Positions 10,241 to 22,978 of a stretch of 64,000 bases of DNA are shown piece by piece (positions within the stretch are counted from its first letter, which is position 1; each line of letters begins with the position of its first letter). The translations under genes were made by a program, and so were the position numbers. The notes beneath the pieces were generated by a model, which was given only the letters and a program-made list of their open reading frames with translations, was not told the DNA's origin and ran no database searches. The stretch comes from Prorocentrum cordatum (Eukaryota > Sar > Dinophyceae > Prorocentrales > Prorocentraceae), in assembly GCA_963575745.1 (NCBI GenBank), contig CAUYUJ010020259.1, positions 489,088 to 553,087 of the forward strand, given 5' to 3'.

Positions 10241-10374
10241 CGGGGGGGTGAACCCTGAGGTTTCCCAGAGGCACGTCAACACGGCTGCAGTCCCGTCGAA
10301 AGCCCGGCCAAAACGCGCCCTGAGGGTTGGAGTCTCAGGGACGAGCACCTCGAGCACCATCAGTCACGACGACA

Positions 10375-10524
10375 AAGGCGACGACGGTTTTGGCGATGGC
10401 GACGGCGACTGCGACGGCGACTGCGACGGCGACGGCGACGGCGACGGCGATGGCGACGGCGACAGCGACGGCGACGACGACGACGACGAAATGGAGGAGG
10501 ACGACGACGACGAAATGGAGGAGG

Positions 10525-10588
<64 letters not shown>

Positions 10589-10595
10589 CGGCTTC
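10375..10595 (+). repeat. GGCGAC hexamer and GAC trinucleotide array
   Basis: GGCGACGGCGAC units give way to GACGACGAC with GAAATGGAGGAG insertions. It encodes Asp runs in one frame and Arg or Thr runs in others, depending only on frame. Confidence 0.9.
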
Positions 10596-10756
10596 CAGGT
10601 GGCCTGGGTGGCCCCGCGTCGTGCTGACCCCGCGCGCGGCTCCTCGCAGGGGCGCGTGGCAGGGCGAGGGCGGCGGAACGTGGGGCGGCGCAGGGAGGGG
10701 GGCCAGGGCGGGGCGCCTCGGCGGGGCGGCGCAGGGCGGGGGGGCGGCACAGGGCG

Positions 10757-10948
10757 GTGGGCAGGACGGCGGCGGCGGCGGCGGACGACGAGGGCCCCAC
10801 CGTTGACACATCGGGCCCCGACCTCCAGCATCGTGGGTTCGGCCGCCCGCAGGCCCTGCTGCGGGAGGCGCTCATCGTCGCTCTGGAGCGGCTCGTTGCC
10901 GGCACGGCTGGGTTCCAGAGCCTGGCGAAAGCGCGCCCCGAGTCATGA
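10757..10948 (+). CDS. Exon-like island ending in a stop, unknown family
   Basis: An open frame of 63 codons ends in TGA. Its second half reads DLQHRGFGRPQALLREALI then VALERLVAGTAGFQSLAK. It is helix-compatible and strongly G/C at third positions. It sits just downstream of a GAC array and GGC-rich tract, as islands do elsewhere in the window. It could be a terminal exon paired with the island at 10.09-10.24 kb, but no splice evidence links them. Confidence 0.35.
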   Translation: MGRTAAAAADDEGPTVDTSGPDLQHRGFGRPQALLREALIVALERLVAGTAGFQSLAKARPES

Positions 10949-11002
10949 AGCATGCTGCTACCTTTACAACCTGAATGACACCATGAATTCGAGACCTAAC
11001 TT

Positions 11003-11142
11003 AGGCCTTCGGCGTTACGCGCGGATTTCTTGGATCCGCGCTGGGCCCCCCAGGCGGGCGCGCTCCGCGCGCCAGGGAGGGTAATCCAGCGCAGATCCAA
11101 GAAATCCGCGCGGAGCGCCAACAGTTCATGCTTGTGGCGCGT
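11003..11142. mobile_element. Family B foldback, copy B2
   Basis: The left arm GCGCGGATTTCTTGGATCCG plus CGCTGG pairs with the right arm CCAGCGCAGATCCAAGAAAT plus CCGCGCGG. The loop holds GCGCGCTCCGCGCGCCAGG. The right flank GTTCATGCTTGTGGC corresponds to the GTTTATGTTTATGCC tail of copy B5. Non-coding, hairpin-forming, about 140 bp. Confidence 0.8.
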
Positions 11143-11800
11143 TCCCCCTCCCAAAGGAAATTAACGCAACTGGAGCTGATAGCACCCCAATTCTGCCAAG
11201 TCGGTTCGCGAATCGCCTCTTTGTAATTCCGGAGAGGGTGTCGCGGCCGCAGTTCTCGCGGCCTGCGCCCGCCAGGTTTTGGCCCCGCGTGGCTTTCGAA
11301 AGGGTGCTTTGTCCACGGGCCCTCCCGCTGCTCCGCTGCTTGTTGCGCACCGTCTTCGGTACCTGCGGCCACCTGCGCGCCCCTCCCCCGTTGGCTCTCG
11401 ACGGTCGGGTCTCTTCCTGCCTCCTCCGGGTCCGCTCTCTGCGTTTCTGCTCGTCTCGTGCGCCCCGCGCCCCTGCGCGCCCCGCTGGCATCGACCCGCG
11501 CGCCTGCGACCGCTGGCGCTGGCATTTCAAGAGCGTTTTCTCGAAAGGGGGCCCAGCCAACCGGAATGTGTTTTTTGCTTCGACCCTTCGGGGCCAGGTT
11601 CCCGGCCTTCGGCGGCCAAGAGTCGGTTCGGGATGGGAAGCTGGTCTCGGGGAGGTGGTCGAGATCCCTGGGGGACCACGTCCCAAACAAAAATTCGTCG
11701 TCGGAAGTTTGAATTGCTTCCGTAGTCGACGTGGAGGGGGGCTGCTCGAGGTTTTCGGATACGTGTCGGGCCCTCTTTGGGGCCTCGTTGGGCTTGTGGG
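11142..11800. other. Non-repetitive GC-rich sequence without recognised gene
   Basis: Both strands are open for more than 200 codons, but compositions do not favour one strand and no domain is visible. It could hold intron or degenerate repeat sequence. Confidence 0.35.
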
Positions 11801-11804
11801 GGCC

Positions 11805-12005
<201 letters not shown>

Positions 12006-12009
12006 GTCG

Positions 12010-12270
12010 TATCTGGGCCGGTGCCTCGAGCTCCGCCCAGCCGCGGCGACGGGAGCCTCCCGGGAGGCGCCCCGGCAGACCCCCGAGGCGATCACGACGA
12101 CGTCGTCGACGACGGCGACGGTGTCGTCGCCGCCGCCGCCGTCGGAGGCGGAGGCCGAGGTGGAGCTGAAGGACGAGCTGCTGCGGGCGTGCGCGCCGCT
12201 GGGGTGGCCCGGCCGCGAGGGCGTGGCGGCGCTGGAGGAGGAGGCCCCTCCGCAGCGACGGCCGGCGACT
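12010..12270 (+). CDS. Exon-like island with acidic helical segment
   Basis: One plus frame reads SEAEAEVELKDELLRACAPL and then GWPGREGVAALEEEAP. Nearly every codon from about 12127 to 12258 ends in G or C, and residue choice is not a simple-repeat product. It directly follows a (GTC)n array. No family assigned. Splice borders are unclear; the frame stays open into a degenerate GACGAC tract after 12270. Confidence 0.4.
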
Positions 12271-13070
12271 GGTGACGGACGGCAGGCGATGACGGCGATG
12301 GACGGCAAGGGCGGGCCATCGGTGACGGACGACGGATGCTTGGCGACGGACAACGACGACGACAGCGACGACTGGGGACCGACGGTGGGCGAACACGAGA
12401 GCGAAAACGGCGGCGCCGGCGGCGACTGGGACAAGAACGGCGACGACACCGACGGACGAGAAGGGGTTGTGAGGGGGGTCGGGAGGTGTTCCCATCAGCT
12501 CCGCCTCGTCGTCCTCCTGGGCAGCCTAGAGTCGTGTCTCCTGCTCGGTCCTCTTCCCGCCTGCTCGTCCTGCCTCCTGCTTCTCCTCCGTTCTCCTGTC
12601 TTCTCCCTCTCTCCTCCTCCTCCTCCTCTTCCTCCTCCTCCTCCTCCTCCTCCTCCTTTGGAGGCAGTTTGAGGACCGGTACGGCCACAAAATGCTCAGC
12701 CTTGATCCTCGACCAATCTCTCACTCGTGCTCTCCCTCCCTCCTTCCCACTCTCCTCCTCGTCCCTCCTCCCTCCCTCCTTACCTCCCTCCCTTCTCCTG
12801 CCACCTCCTCCTCCTACTCCTATTTCTCCCTCGCGCTCGCTCCTCCTCCTTCTCCTCCTCCTCCTCCTCCTCCTCCTTCTCCTCCCACTCTAGCCCTGCG
12901 CCAGGAGTTTTGACTTGTATATCGTGCCGTTCTTCGCAGAGACTCATATTCGTAAGTTGGCCGTCGTGCGTGATCCCTCCCAGACAAAACAGCCTCTTAG
13001 AAGCGGGAGTCTCGCGACAGACTCGTGCGTGGCCTTCGGCAGAACACCACTGGCCTTCGACAGAACACTA
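12270..13070. other. Degenerate GAC/CCT simple-sequence region
   Basis: GACGGC/ACGGACG units to about 12450, then (CCT)n or (TCC)n tracts at 12600-12660 and 12725-12890. No gene recognised. ACACTACTG-type short repeats occur at 13045-13080. Confidence 0.5.
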
Positions 13071-13089
13071 CTGCCCGTCAGCAGGGCTG

Positions 13090-13200
13090 TGTCTGTATGT
13101 GTGCCTTTGTGTGTGTGTGTGTTCAGAATTTGTCTGTGTGTACATTGGTATGTGTGTATATGTGTGTGTTGGTTTGTGTGTCTGTGTGTGTCTGTGTGTG

Positions 13201-13293
<93 letters not shown>

Positions 13294-13295
13294 GG
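13090..13295 (+). repeat. (TG)n then (GTCT)n microsatellite
   Basis: TGTGTGTG runs from about 13090, then an almost perfect tetranucleotide array at about 13197-13294 (roughly 24 units). On the reverse strand it reads as an artificial RQTD repeat. Confidence 0.95.
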
Positions 13296-13589
13296 GCCCC
13301 GAGTCCTGAATCCCAGACGTCCGACGACGTGATGCTTCAATCCCCGGGCCCCTCGTCCCGCATCCGCCTCTGCTGCCCCCGCTCCCAGCGAAGCTGGGGC
13401 GAGGCAAAGCGCCACCGGAGCCCGAGGCGAAGCGCGGGTCCGCGGGAGGCCCAGCTGCCCACTCGGGCGCGGGGCCTCGTGCGCCTCAGTGCGGCGCGGA
13501 GGGGTCGCGGGGTTCCCCGGCGGGAGGCCCAGGCATCGTCGTCGGGGCTCAGGAGGCGGGGGTCGCTGCAAACGGGGGTCAGTCAGAGC

Positions 13590-13715
13590 GCCGGATCTCG
13601 CAGGATCCTGCAGAGCCAGGGTTGCACTGATCCGGGCCTGGGTGCAGGATCCTGCAGGATCTTGCAGGACCCTGCAAGGCCTGACTGATCCGGGTTTTGA
13701 TTGACCCGGGTCAGT
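13590..13715. repeat. Cluster of GCAGGATCCTGC palindromes
   Basis: GCAGGATCCTGC occurs near 13601 and 13652, with further GCAGGATCTTGCAGG and GCAGGACCCTGC variants and flanking CTGATCCGGG motifs. The tract can form several alternative hairpins. Confidence 0.75.
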
Positions 13716-15360
13716 AGTTCCCCGACGTCGGGTGTTTCTTTGAGCGCGCGGACCCGCAGAGGTCCCTACTCTTTCCCCAGGGGCGTATCTTCTTCACCAG
13801 TCCCACTTAGGATGGTCCCGAGGAATGGTGACGGCCCCCGAGGGCCAGGATCGAGGAGAAACGCCCGGAGGGGAAAAATGAGGATCGTCGGAGAGATCTC
13901 GGGGAGGATTCGAGGTTTGTGTCTTGAGACGGGTGCGGTTCCTGGGAAAGGAAGTGGAGGAAGAGGCGGGACCGTACGTGGACCAGAAGGCCGAGCCCTG
14001 CGGCGCAAGATGCCTTCTCCCTCCCCCCCAGACCCCCCCACATTAATATTCAGGCTGCGGCAGTGTTGGGGGGCTTGAGGCTTGAGGGGACAGAATCATC
14101 CCCAAATCATCACCCATTTTGAAAGCAACACTATTTCGGGGGCGGGGGGGGGCTGATCATAATCCTCCATTTGTAATTAAGGGTTTGAACATGCTGTCCA
14201 GCTTCTGGAAGGGAGAGGAGCTGGGAGGGAGAGGGGTCCGCCATTCCACAACGCCTCCCGTCCTGCATGCGCGCCACCGAGCCCGTGGAGCCGCACACTG
14301 TGCTGGCCCTTCCCTGGTGGACTCTGCCCTTCACTGCGAGAGCCTGCTCGAGTTGGGATGTGCGCATCGTCTTGAAAAACCACCCGAGCGACGCAACGCA
14401 ACGGGGCCGTCTGCGCCGACATTGGCGCGCAAGCTGCCCGCGTCAGGTCGCGCGCGAGCACCGTCGTCTCCAATGCAGCGTGCCGCGCCGGCGGCCCGCG
14501 TGAGCCACCGCGTAAGGTCGCTGCGACGTCTCGCGTAAGACCCGTTTTTGATCCTCGCTCACCTGACTTGGTAGTTGCTTGCGTTCTTCGGCCTGCGCCG
14601 CGGTCACTTACGTTTCAGGTGCGTGCGCCGTGCAGCCTGCCTACTAGGAAGAGCATGCGCCCCGCGGGAGCGATCTGCCTCGTATGACGAATGAATGCGC
14701 CTGCTGGCCGGCTGCAGACGCAGAGCGTTCAGGCGAAGAGATGCTGATTCGGCCAGGGCAACTCGTAAAGCTCGGTTCGGCCAGTGCACGTAGTTGCAGG
14801 CAAGGTGTGACCTTCGGACTCCTCTTTCCTGCACGGTCAAAACGGGTTCGAAGATATTATCCACCTAGTGGAAGGGAGAGGGGCAGGGAAGAGGAGGGGA
14901 AGGAGGACCTTGGCGAGACCCTGACAGTGGGGGACCCTGGCGGGAGACCCTGCCTGCCTGAGAAGAGGGGGAGCGTTGGGCCGGACGAAAGGGCAGGATA
15001 GGGAAAGGGGGTTACGAACTCTGCTGCATGCAGCTGGTTTCCGCCCCGCCGCCTGGCCGTTTCTCGATACACGGGAGCCTCCCAGCGCCAGGAGGGTCCA
15101 AGAAAACCAGCTGCGCAAGCTGATTCTCTATCCAACCCTGTGCTATCCTGTCCTGTCCTACGTCATGATTTGTTCATGGCGTCGACCCCCAAGGAGGTCT
15201 GGGCCGACTCCCTGGGACCAGTGTTTCGCCCCGAGTCGTCTTTTGACGCTCCCGACCTCCACAGAGGCCGAACTTAGCGCAAAGCTTCCCGCCGTGTTTT
15301 TTGTTTTGTCATGGCGCGAGCATGTCTGGGGGGACCCTGACGGGAGACCCGGGGAGCCCA
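13715..15360. other. Mostly unique sequence, no gene recognised
   Basis: Contains two related short tracts (CTTCTGGAAGGGAGAGG near 14205 and CTAGTGGAAGGGAGAGG near 14866) and CCCGCGTCAGGTCGCGCG / GGCGGCCCGCGTGAGCC near 14440-14500, similar to 1500-1570. No domain seen in any frame. Confidence 0.4.
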
Positions 15361-15361
15361 G

Positions 15362-15484
15362 CAGCACGGAGGCCGCGCTGATCGAGGAGGACGTCCGCCT
15401 CCTCCTCGCCGCGGCCGCGGCCGCGGCGGGGCCGCGCTCGGCCGGCGCCGGCGCCGGGGGCCTGGAGGACCCGATCGAGGCAGT
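15362..15484 (+). CDS. Exon-like island, Ala-rich, unknown family
   Basis: The plus frame reads TEAALIEEDVRLLLAAAAAA followed by GPRSAGAGAGGLEDPIEA. Codons end almost only in G or C. A CAG lies just upstream as a possible acceptor (15359-15361), and a run of T begins at 15484. The island is short and no domain is recognised. The poly-T directly after it could be the polypyrimidine part of an intron. Confidence 0.35.
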
Positions 15485-15713
15485 TTTTTTTTTTTTTTTG
15501 TTCCAGTGGATTCTGGCAAGTTTACTTGCATGGAGATAAACAACAAAAAAAGTAAAACGTAAAAACAATACATACAGATCAAGGGGTTGGAGCCGCCTGG
15601 GGGTCCGATGTGGCCCAGCGCTGGTTCTGGCCAGCGGGAAGGGGGGGCAGATTCGAGGCGCTGGGTTTGAAAGGGTTTGTTTTTTGTTCGTTGCTCGTAT
15701 GTTTCTGCTCTGG

Positions 15714-15919
15714 GGACGGGCAATCGTTACGTCTACATCCAGCGCGTCTTGGAGTGTTGGGCTCTCTCTTCCCCAGAAGCCGGAGGCGCACTGGATGTGG
15801 ACAAAGATCTGGCCCCACAAGGCTAGATTTGTATCCATGTCCAGTGCGCCTCGGCCTTGCTACACCCCTTCCCAACAAGTCCAAGACGCTCTAGATATGG
15901 ATAGAAGTATCGCCCGCAC
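15714..15919. mobile_element. Family I foldback element with nested inner hairpin
   Basis: Outer arms: CGGGCAATCGTTACGTCTAC through GCGTCTTGGAGTGTTGGG on the left (15718-15763), and CCCAACAAGTCCAAGACGC through GATAGAAGTATCGCCCG on the right (15868-15917). Inner arms: GAGGCGCACTGGATGTGG (from 15783) against CCATGTCCAGTGCGCCTC (to 15851). It spans about 200 bp and has no coding capacity. Confidence 0.8.
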
Positions 15920-16360
15920 CGGGGGCCGTTTTCAAGCTCCAGGCCGTCCAAAACGGAGCCAGGGCGAAGAAAACAAACACCAGATGGATCCCGGGAGGGA
16001 TCCACGGAACAATTTTTTGCTGAGCGGATTTGGTTTCATGCCCTTTCGTGGCCGATTTTCTTGGGTCCCGACTGCCCATGAGGCCTCCAGGGTGGGGAGG
16101 CGTTGCGTGGCCCGGAGGGAAGTCTGGACTCCGCGAAAGCTGGGATTGACTTGCACGCTTTTTCGGCCCAGCGCTGTTTGAAAAGGCGGCGGGGGGAGCT
16201 TCCATGCAAGGGATGAAACTTGCTTGAGTCTGGAGAAGAAATGAGCCTCATTCCCGGTGGGTGCCTGGGATGCACGGGCGGGTTCGCGGACCACCTCGCG
16301 CGTCGTGACAAGGTCGCGACATTGTTTTGTTATTCGTTTGTTGTTATTCTGCAAATTTGC
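15920..16360. other. Spacer, no gene recognised
   Basis: Contains GATCCCGGGAGGGATCC near 15985, a small palindrome. Nothing else recognised. Confidence 0.4.
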
Positions 16361-16364
16361 GATG

Positions 16365-18175
<1,811 letters not shown>

Positions 18176-18199
18176 CGATGCTGTTGTTTGTGTCGTTTA

Positions 18200-18325
18200 G
18201 GTTTTTGCAATTTTCGGCCTGTGGGGGCCCTCGCCGGGCCCCAGGGACCGTCCGAAAGGACTCGGGATGAGAAGCCCGTCCTGGGGAATTTTGGTTGAGA
18301 CCTCCTTGGAGGTCCACGCTGAGAA
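18200..18325 (+). repeat. Family E repeat, copy E1
   Basis: TTTTCGGCCTGTGGGGGCCC, then TCGCCGGGCCCCAGGGACCG, ACTCGGGATGAGAAG and GAGACCTCCTTGGAGG. The same order occurs at 23548-23662 and 35838-35950. An inverted, diverged copy lies at about 46975-47095. Confidence 0.75.
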
Positions 18326-18377
18326 GAGATCACGACGTCGGAGGTCTGTGTCGCAAGGAGTGAGAATCTCTAGGCCT

Positions 18378-18614
18378 CCTAGACGGACTCGGTGTAGATA
18401 GGATCGGAGGAAAGCGCCGCATCGCCAATGCATCGCCGATGCGGCTCGGTGTGGAGCCCGATTTGCTTCACGTCGACGCCGCCGATGCATCGCCCGCGTC
18501 GACGATGAATCGCTGGTGCATCGCCGATGCATCGCCGATGCATCGCCGATGCATCGCCGATTTACCGGCGATGCTGCGCGATCCGCCGACCCCATCTCCT
18601 CCGACCCCATCAAG
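18378..18614. mobile_element. Family D foldback with GCCGATGCATC core, copy D1
   Basis: The outer left arm has AGGCCTCCTAGACGGACTCG and GATCGGAGGA. The outer right arm has ATCCGCCGACCCC and GACCCCATCAAGGGGGCCTC. Between them is a run of CGCCGATGCATCGCCGATGC 13-mers (18505-18560). Copies D2 (35998-36215) and D3 (62655-62768) share this plan. Confidence 0.75.
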
Positions 18615-18619
18615 GGGGC

Positions 18620-20228
18620 CTCTAGAATCAGGGGCAACCTTCCTGGAGGATAGGCTCAGGGGGAGACGCCCTCCCTATCGTTCCTCCTCAGGTGGTCGTG
18701 AGGAGGGAAACAGAAATGAAACGCGAGGGTCCTGGGCCTCTGGCGGACTGATTACGTTAGTCGCGGCGTTTTGGGCTACTTTTGGCCCGTCATCGTACGG
18801 GCCGGAGTTCTGTTCACGCTCCTTGCTTTTTGCTGGGCGTCCTGGGGCATCCTCGCCGGCACGGCCGGATTCCCTCACTGGACACGCTCTTGTCAAAGAC
18901 CGACTCTTGGAGGGCGAGTCGAGGCTGACTGGGGCGCCCCGGGACACGGGTCGGAGGAAGGAGAAGCGAACCGACACCGTCACCAGGATCGGATCGGCGG
19001 CGAGCGCGGGGGGAAGTGAGAAGGGGCGGGCCTGCTCAGAAGGCTCGGAAGTCCCCCAGCCTTCTGACAAGTTTTCTGAGCTTCTGAGCCTTCCCTGACG
19101 ACACAGGAAACTTCTCAGAAGGCCGGAGGGCTTCTGCGAAGTCCCGCCGCCTCCTGATAATGCCTTCCCCTTCTCATTTCTCCCCTCTCGCTCGCCGCCG
19201 ACAGGAGGCTTCTTCCTCTCGGCGATGGCGGGCGTTATAGCGGGGGAGGGGAGGAGCCTGGTATCGTCACGGTATCCGCCAGTGCCGCCTGGGAGTGAGC
19301 TCCCTTATACGCAGTGGTTTTCCAGACGGCGCCGGCGCGAAGCGAGCCGTGACGTTACCAGGAGGCCCTGAGTTTCCAGGAGTGCAGAAGTAGCACAATG
19401 GTTTCTGAGATTAAGTGGTAGCCGAGTTGTTTAGAAGGCCTGACAGGTCGATAAGTTTGGAGGGCCATTGTGTAGCACTCTGGATGGTCAGGGTTGGGGC
19501 ATCCCAGTATTGGGCGTCATCGCGAGTAGTGTAACACCGAGCCCCAGCAGGCCTGCTCTAGCGAGAAGGTTCACACCTGTTCCCCGACCTGGAGGCTGGA
19601 GATCTCTCGAACGGGACCCCCTCGAACGGGCGCACCGCACCGCCATGAGGACCCTCCCTGGCTCCTCGCGAGGGTGGTGGCGTCTCCTCATGGGGGGGAC
19701 CAGGGCCTCTCGAGGGTTTTCGTCATGGTTGGGTTCGGGGGACGCTTTTAGGAAGCAGGATCGGTCGCGTTGTGCCTAGACCGCTGCCTTGTGCCTGGAC
19801 CCTGATTTCGTTCCGGCTCCGTCCCCCGCCCCTCCTCCCCCTGATCATGTGCCACGCGCTTGGCGATCACGATGTTGTGTTGTCTTTCGTACTCAGCACC
19901 TGCCCTTCCTGCCTAATTGAGTCAAGCCCGCCGTCCGCCGCTGTGTCGGTTCTCGTCCCCACCGCCTCCTGGCGGGCAGCCCGCGCCACTAGGAGTTCCG
20001 TGGCACAGGCACCCCGCCGTTGCAGAGCTGTGCTCGCGCCCTCCAGACGATTCGTGAGCCGGCTGCGCAGCATAGCAAATCCCACAGCGTTCCTTGGAGC
20101 GCTCTGGAGACCGGAACGGCTGTGGCGCCCGACACGTTGCTCCGGACCCGCAAGCTCTCAGCGATCCCCGATTTGTATCGGCCGGCAGCCGATGCTGCTC
20201 CCATGCTGCCGCGGTCTCTGGTGACATG
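18620..20228. other. No gene recognised; CTTCTGAGAAG-rich patch
   Basis: At about 18985-19160 there are many short palindromic AGAAGGCT / CTTCTGA / TTCTCAGAAGG motifs, as also seen at 49.24-49.34 kb. The rest is unremarkable. Confidence 0.4.
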
Positions 20229-20350
20229 AAGAGGGGAGAAGGAGGAGCAGGAGGAGGACAAGAGGAAGGACGAGGAGGCGGAGGAGGCGCAGGAGGAGGA
20301 GGAGGAGGAGGAGGAGAAGCATGAGGAGGGGGGAGGAGGCGGAGGAGGTG
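20228..20350 (+). repeat. (GGA)n microsatellite
   Basis: Imperfect GGAGGAGGA run with AGGACAAGAGG interruptions. Confidence 0.9.
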
Positions 20351-20544
20351 GATTCTCAAGGATTCTAAACATGGCCACGGCGCGGCGTCCAACCACGGGA
20401 GGGCCCGAAGCACACGTGCCTTCGGGTGCACCTATTCTGACCTCGGCACCCCGTCATGGCCGCACCCTAAGACCTTGCCCCAGAACGCGCGCTACACTAC
20501 CGCACTCGGGCCGTCTTCTCGACGGGCGTGCCCACATACACAAA

Positions 20545-20765
20545 ACGAGCAGGAAGAGGTGGAAGAGGAGGAGGAGGAGGACGAGGATGAGGAGGAGGCG
20601 ACGGAGGAGGAGGAGGAGGAGGAAGAGGAGGAGGCGGAGGCGGGGGAGGAGGAGGAGCAGGAGAAGACGAAAAAGGGGTTGGAGGAGGGGGAGGATGAGG
20701 AGGAGGAGGAGGAGGAGGAGGAGGAGGAGAAGGAGGAGAAGGAAGATGAGGAGGCGGAGGAGTCA
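20545..20765 (+). repeat. (GGA)n microsatellite
   Basis: Long imperfect GGA/GAG array; poly-Glu or poly-Arg frames here are not genes. Confidence 0.95.
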
Positions 20766-20789
20766 CGACCGACGAACATTCCATGCCCT

Positions 20790-20940
20790 CGCGGGCCAGA
20801 TGCCGAGGCGGAGCGCATGGATACGCAATCCCAGGAACACGTTCCGCGCGAGGCACCCGCGCAGAGCTATCCCGTATCCCGGTGGGTCGCGGCCGAGGGG
20901 CTTGGACCGCGAGGTCGTGGATATGGACGCGTGTGCCGCC
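20790..20940 (+). repeat. Family Q repeat, copy 1
   Basis: Shares with 24108-24245 the ordered motifs TGGATACGC, ACGTTCCGCGCGAGGCACCC / ACGTCCCGCGCGGGGCATCC, and GACCGCGAGG / GCCCGCGAGG with an ATACCG or ATATGG after it. About 140 bp, same orientation. Confidence 0.6.
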
Positions 20941-21175
20941 CGCCTCCGACGGAGCAATGCTTCTGCGACGCGGGCCCCCGGGGATCTCGAGCTCTTCCCA
21001 GGGACTGGGTCTTTGTCTCGAGTCGTTTCTCTGACGACCCATAGGGCCGGCAGACAGACCCTGGAGGCCGAGAGCGTGCAGCAGTCGGCCGTCACACGGT
21101 TTTGTTGAGCGGCGGAGGGAGGGAGGAGGGGGGGAGGAGGGGGAGGAGGGGGAGGAGGGGGAGGGCCAACCTTTC

Positions 21176-21334
21176 ACCGCCCACCAAACCACCCCAACCC
21201 AACCCGAAGGCCCCGATTTGCCCTCCATTGCTAGTGGGGGTAGTCGGGGAACATAGAGAAAACAAAAGAAACCCGTACCCCCCCAACCCGAACTTCGGAT
21301 CTTCGGGTTGGGTTGGGGTGGTCTGGTAGGTGGC
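21176..21334. mobile_element. Family G MITE-like element, copy G1
   Basis: The left end CCACCAAACCACCCCAACCC plus AACCCGAA pairs with the right end TTCGGGTTGGGTTGGGGTGG plus TCTGGTAGGTGG. The interior has ATTTGCCCTCCATT and GGGGAACAT. The second copy at 35189-35353 has the same length (about 160 bp) and interior. Confidence 0.85.
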
Positions 21335-21339
21335 CAATT

Positions 21340-21840
21340 TTTTGGGGGGACTGGCTCAGGGGGGGAACTTCGAGCTGGAATCGGCAACACATCGCCGATA
21401 GATCGGAAATATGCCTTGCACGTTCCGCACGTTCGTGGGAGGGGGGGATCCACCCATGTGAGCGGACAAGGTGAGCTGGCCCGCAGGAGCTTCGCCGTGC
21501 ACCCGCAGCTAAAGCTGAAGCCCAGGCTGAAGTGCACAGCAGAATGGAAAGGTCCCACCCTCGTAGGAGGACGCGGGAGGAGGGCGGGAGGAGGGCGGTG
21601 GTGGTGAATGCTGGCATGAACGTCAAGTTGTGCTCTTGCGCTCTAGGACGGGAAAACAACCGAAGGAAATCAACAGAGGCCTTGGAGGTTCCCGAAGAGA
21701 CGAATTCAACCATCAGGCCACATAATCGTTGTCAAATTCCAAGCGGCAATGGCGGGAGGAGGATGCAGGGGGCGCGAAAACGCGAGTGCCGCCGCGCGCT
21801 CCCGCACCGACCCCGACAAGCAAGGGGCGGGGGAGATGAG
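21340..21840. other. Spacer, no gene recognised
   Basis: Mixed composition with a CATCGCCGATAGATCGG motif near 21390 resembling family D cores. No coding signal. Confidence 0.4.
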
Positions 21841-22195
21841 AGGAGGGGAGGAGAAGGAGGGGAGGAGGAGAAGGAGGAGGAGGAGGAGGAGGAGGAGGAG
21901 GAGGAGGAAAGTAGCCTCCCCTGGGGAGGAGGAGGGCGAGGAGGAGGGCGAGGAGGAGGGAGGGATGGGGGCCTCGCCGTCCGGCCCGGGGGCTCTCGGG
22001 CCCTCTCGGCCGCGCCGGCGATGCTTTTTTGGACCCCTCCACCCGCTTGGCCCGTGGCGGGGGCGGGCGGAGGCGCGGGCGAGATCGCGCGGCCGGGTGA
22101 TCGAAAGAGGAAGAAGAAGAAAAACAATAATAAGAATAAGAAAAATAAGAAGAATAAGAATAATAATAATAAGAGGAAGAAGACAAAACATAATA
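21840..22195 (+). repeat. (GGA)n array and AAT/AAG-rich tract around a short GC-rich island
   Basis: GGA/GAG runs at about 21845-21960, a short GC-rich stretch at 21965-22100, and AAGAATAATAATAAG at 22105-22190. The GC-rich stretch is open in several frames on both strands and cannot be assigned. Confidence 0.7.
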
Positions 22196-22362
22196 AACAT
22201 CAACTTTGGGCGCTCCGCGCAGATTTCTTGGATCCGCGCTGGGCCCCCCCGGCGGCGCCTCCGGCGCCGCCCCTGGCGCGCTCCGCGCGGTAGGGAGGGG
22301 GGTCCAGGGCAGATCCAAGAAATCCGCGGTGAGCGCCAAAAGTTTCTGTCTATGCCGTTTTG
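22190..22362. mobile_element. Family B foldback, copy B3
   Basis: The left end ATAATAAACATCAACTTTGG then GCGCTCCGCGCAGATTTCTT pairs with the right end AAGAAATCCGCGGTGAGCGC then CAAAAGTTTCTGTCTATGCC. The loop has GGCGGCGCCTCCGGCGCCGC. About 170 bp. Confidence 0.85.
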
Positions 22363-22364
22363 CT

Positions 22365-22840
22365 CCCTCCTTAAAAGAGGAAGGATGGCGGGAGAGACCC
22401 AGACCCCCGACATCATGATTTTTGCATAACGTCGTTTCCGAAGAGCTCGATCCCGTCCACGGGAGCAGTTTTTCACTCCCGCGGCCCCGAGACCCAGCAA
22501 GGGCCCCCAGAGGCTCAGAACAGCGAGAAACCTCCCCGCCGTAGTGATTTGTCGTTGTTTTTTTTTTGTCGCGAGGGGGTCTGCGGAGACGAGGAGGATT
22601 GCGCCGGTGCGGGCCGAGGAGGATCGGCGTCACCCCAACATACTTATACTATATGTGCGTCGCCCCCTCAGGGGCGACGCGCGCACCGAGAAACCTCAGA
22701 GTATATGCGTCTGGGCGGGTGCTTTCTGGCCACCCCGCTCGGGAAACTATCTGCTGCAAGATGAATGTACTATATGTTCGGGTCGGACGCGCGCCTCCGA
22801 GGAGGACATTTAGTGTTAGTATGTCTCTGTACGGGCCGAG
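22365..22840. other. Spacer, no gene recognised
   Basis: Contains TACTATATGTGCGTC and TACTATATGTTCGGG near 22650 and 22770 (short direct repeat). No coding signal. Confidence 0.4.
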
Positions 22841-22975
22841 GAGGAGGCGCTGGAGCCCGGCGCCGTGGCCAGCACTGCCAGCAGCGTGTCGACGGGCCCC
22901 TCGGGAGCGGGCCCCGGCACGGAGGCCTCCCTGCGCCGCCAGCTCAGCGTCCGTCGACGGGTGGCGGTTGGGATA
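22840..22975 (+). CDS. Exon-like island, unknown family
   Basis: The plus frame reads EEEALEPGAVASTASSVSTG then PSGAGPGTEASLRRQLSV and RRRVAVG, with G/C third positions. Upstream CCGAG before GAGGAGG could be an acceptor. It is directly followed by family C element C1. No domain is recognised. Confidence 0.3.
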
Positions 22976-22978
22976 GAC

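Noticed and set aside
10327-10953. Thr/Ala or Arg-rich ORFs over the GAC array
   Set aside because: Frame-dependent translations of GGCGAC/GAC repeats.
13068-13571. RQTD repeat ORF on the minus strand
   Set aside because: Product of (GTCT)n; no protein feature outside the repeat.
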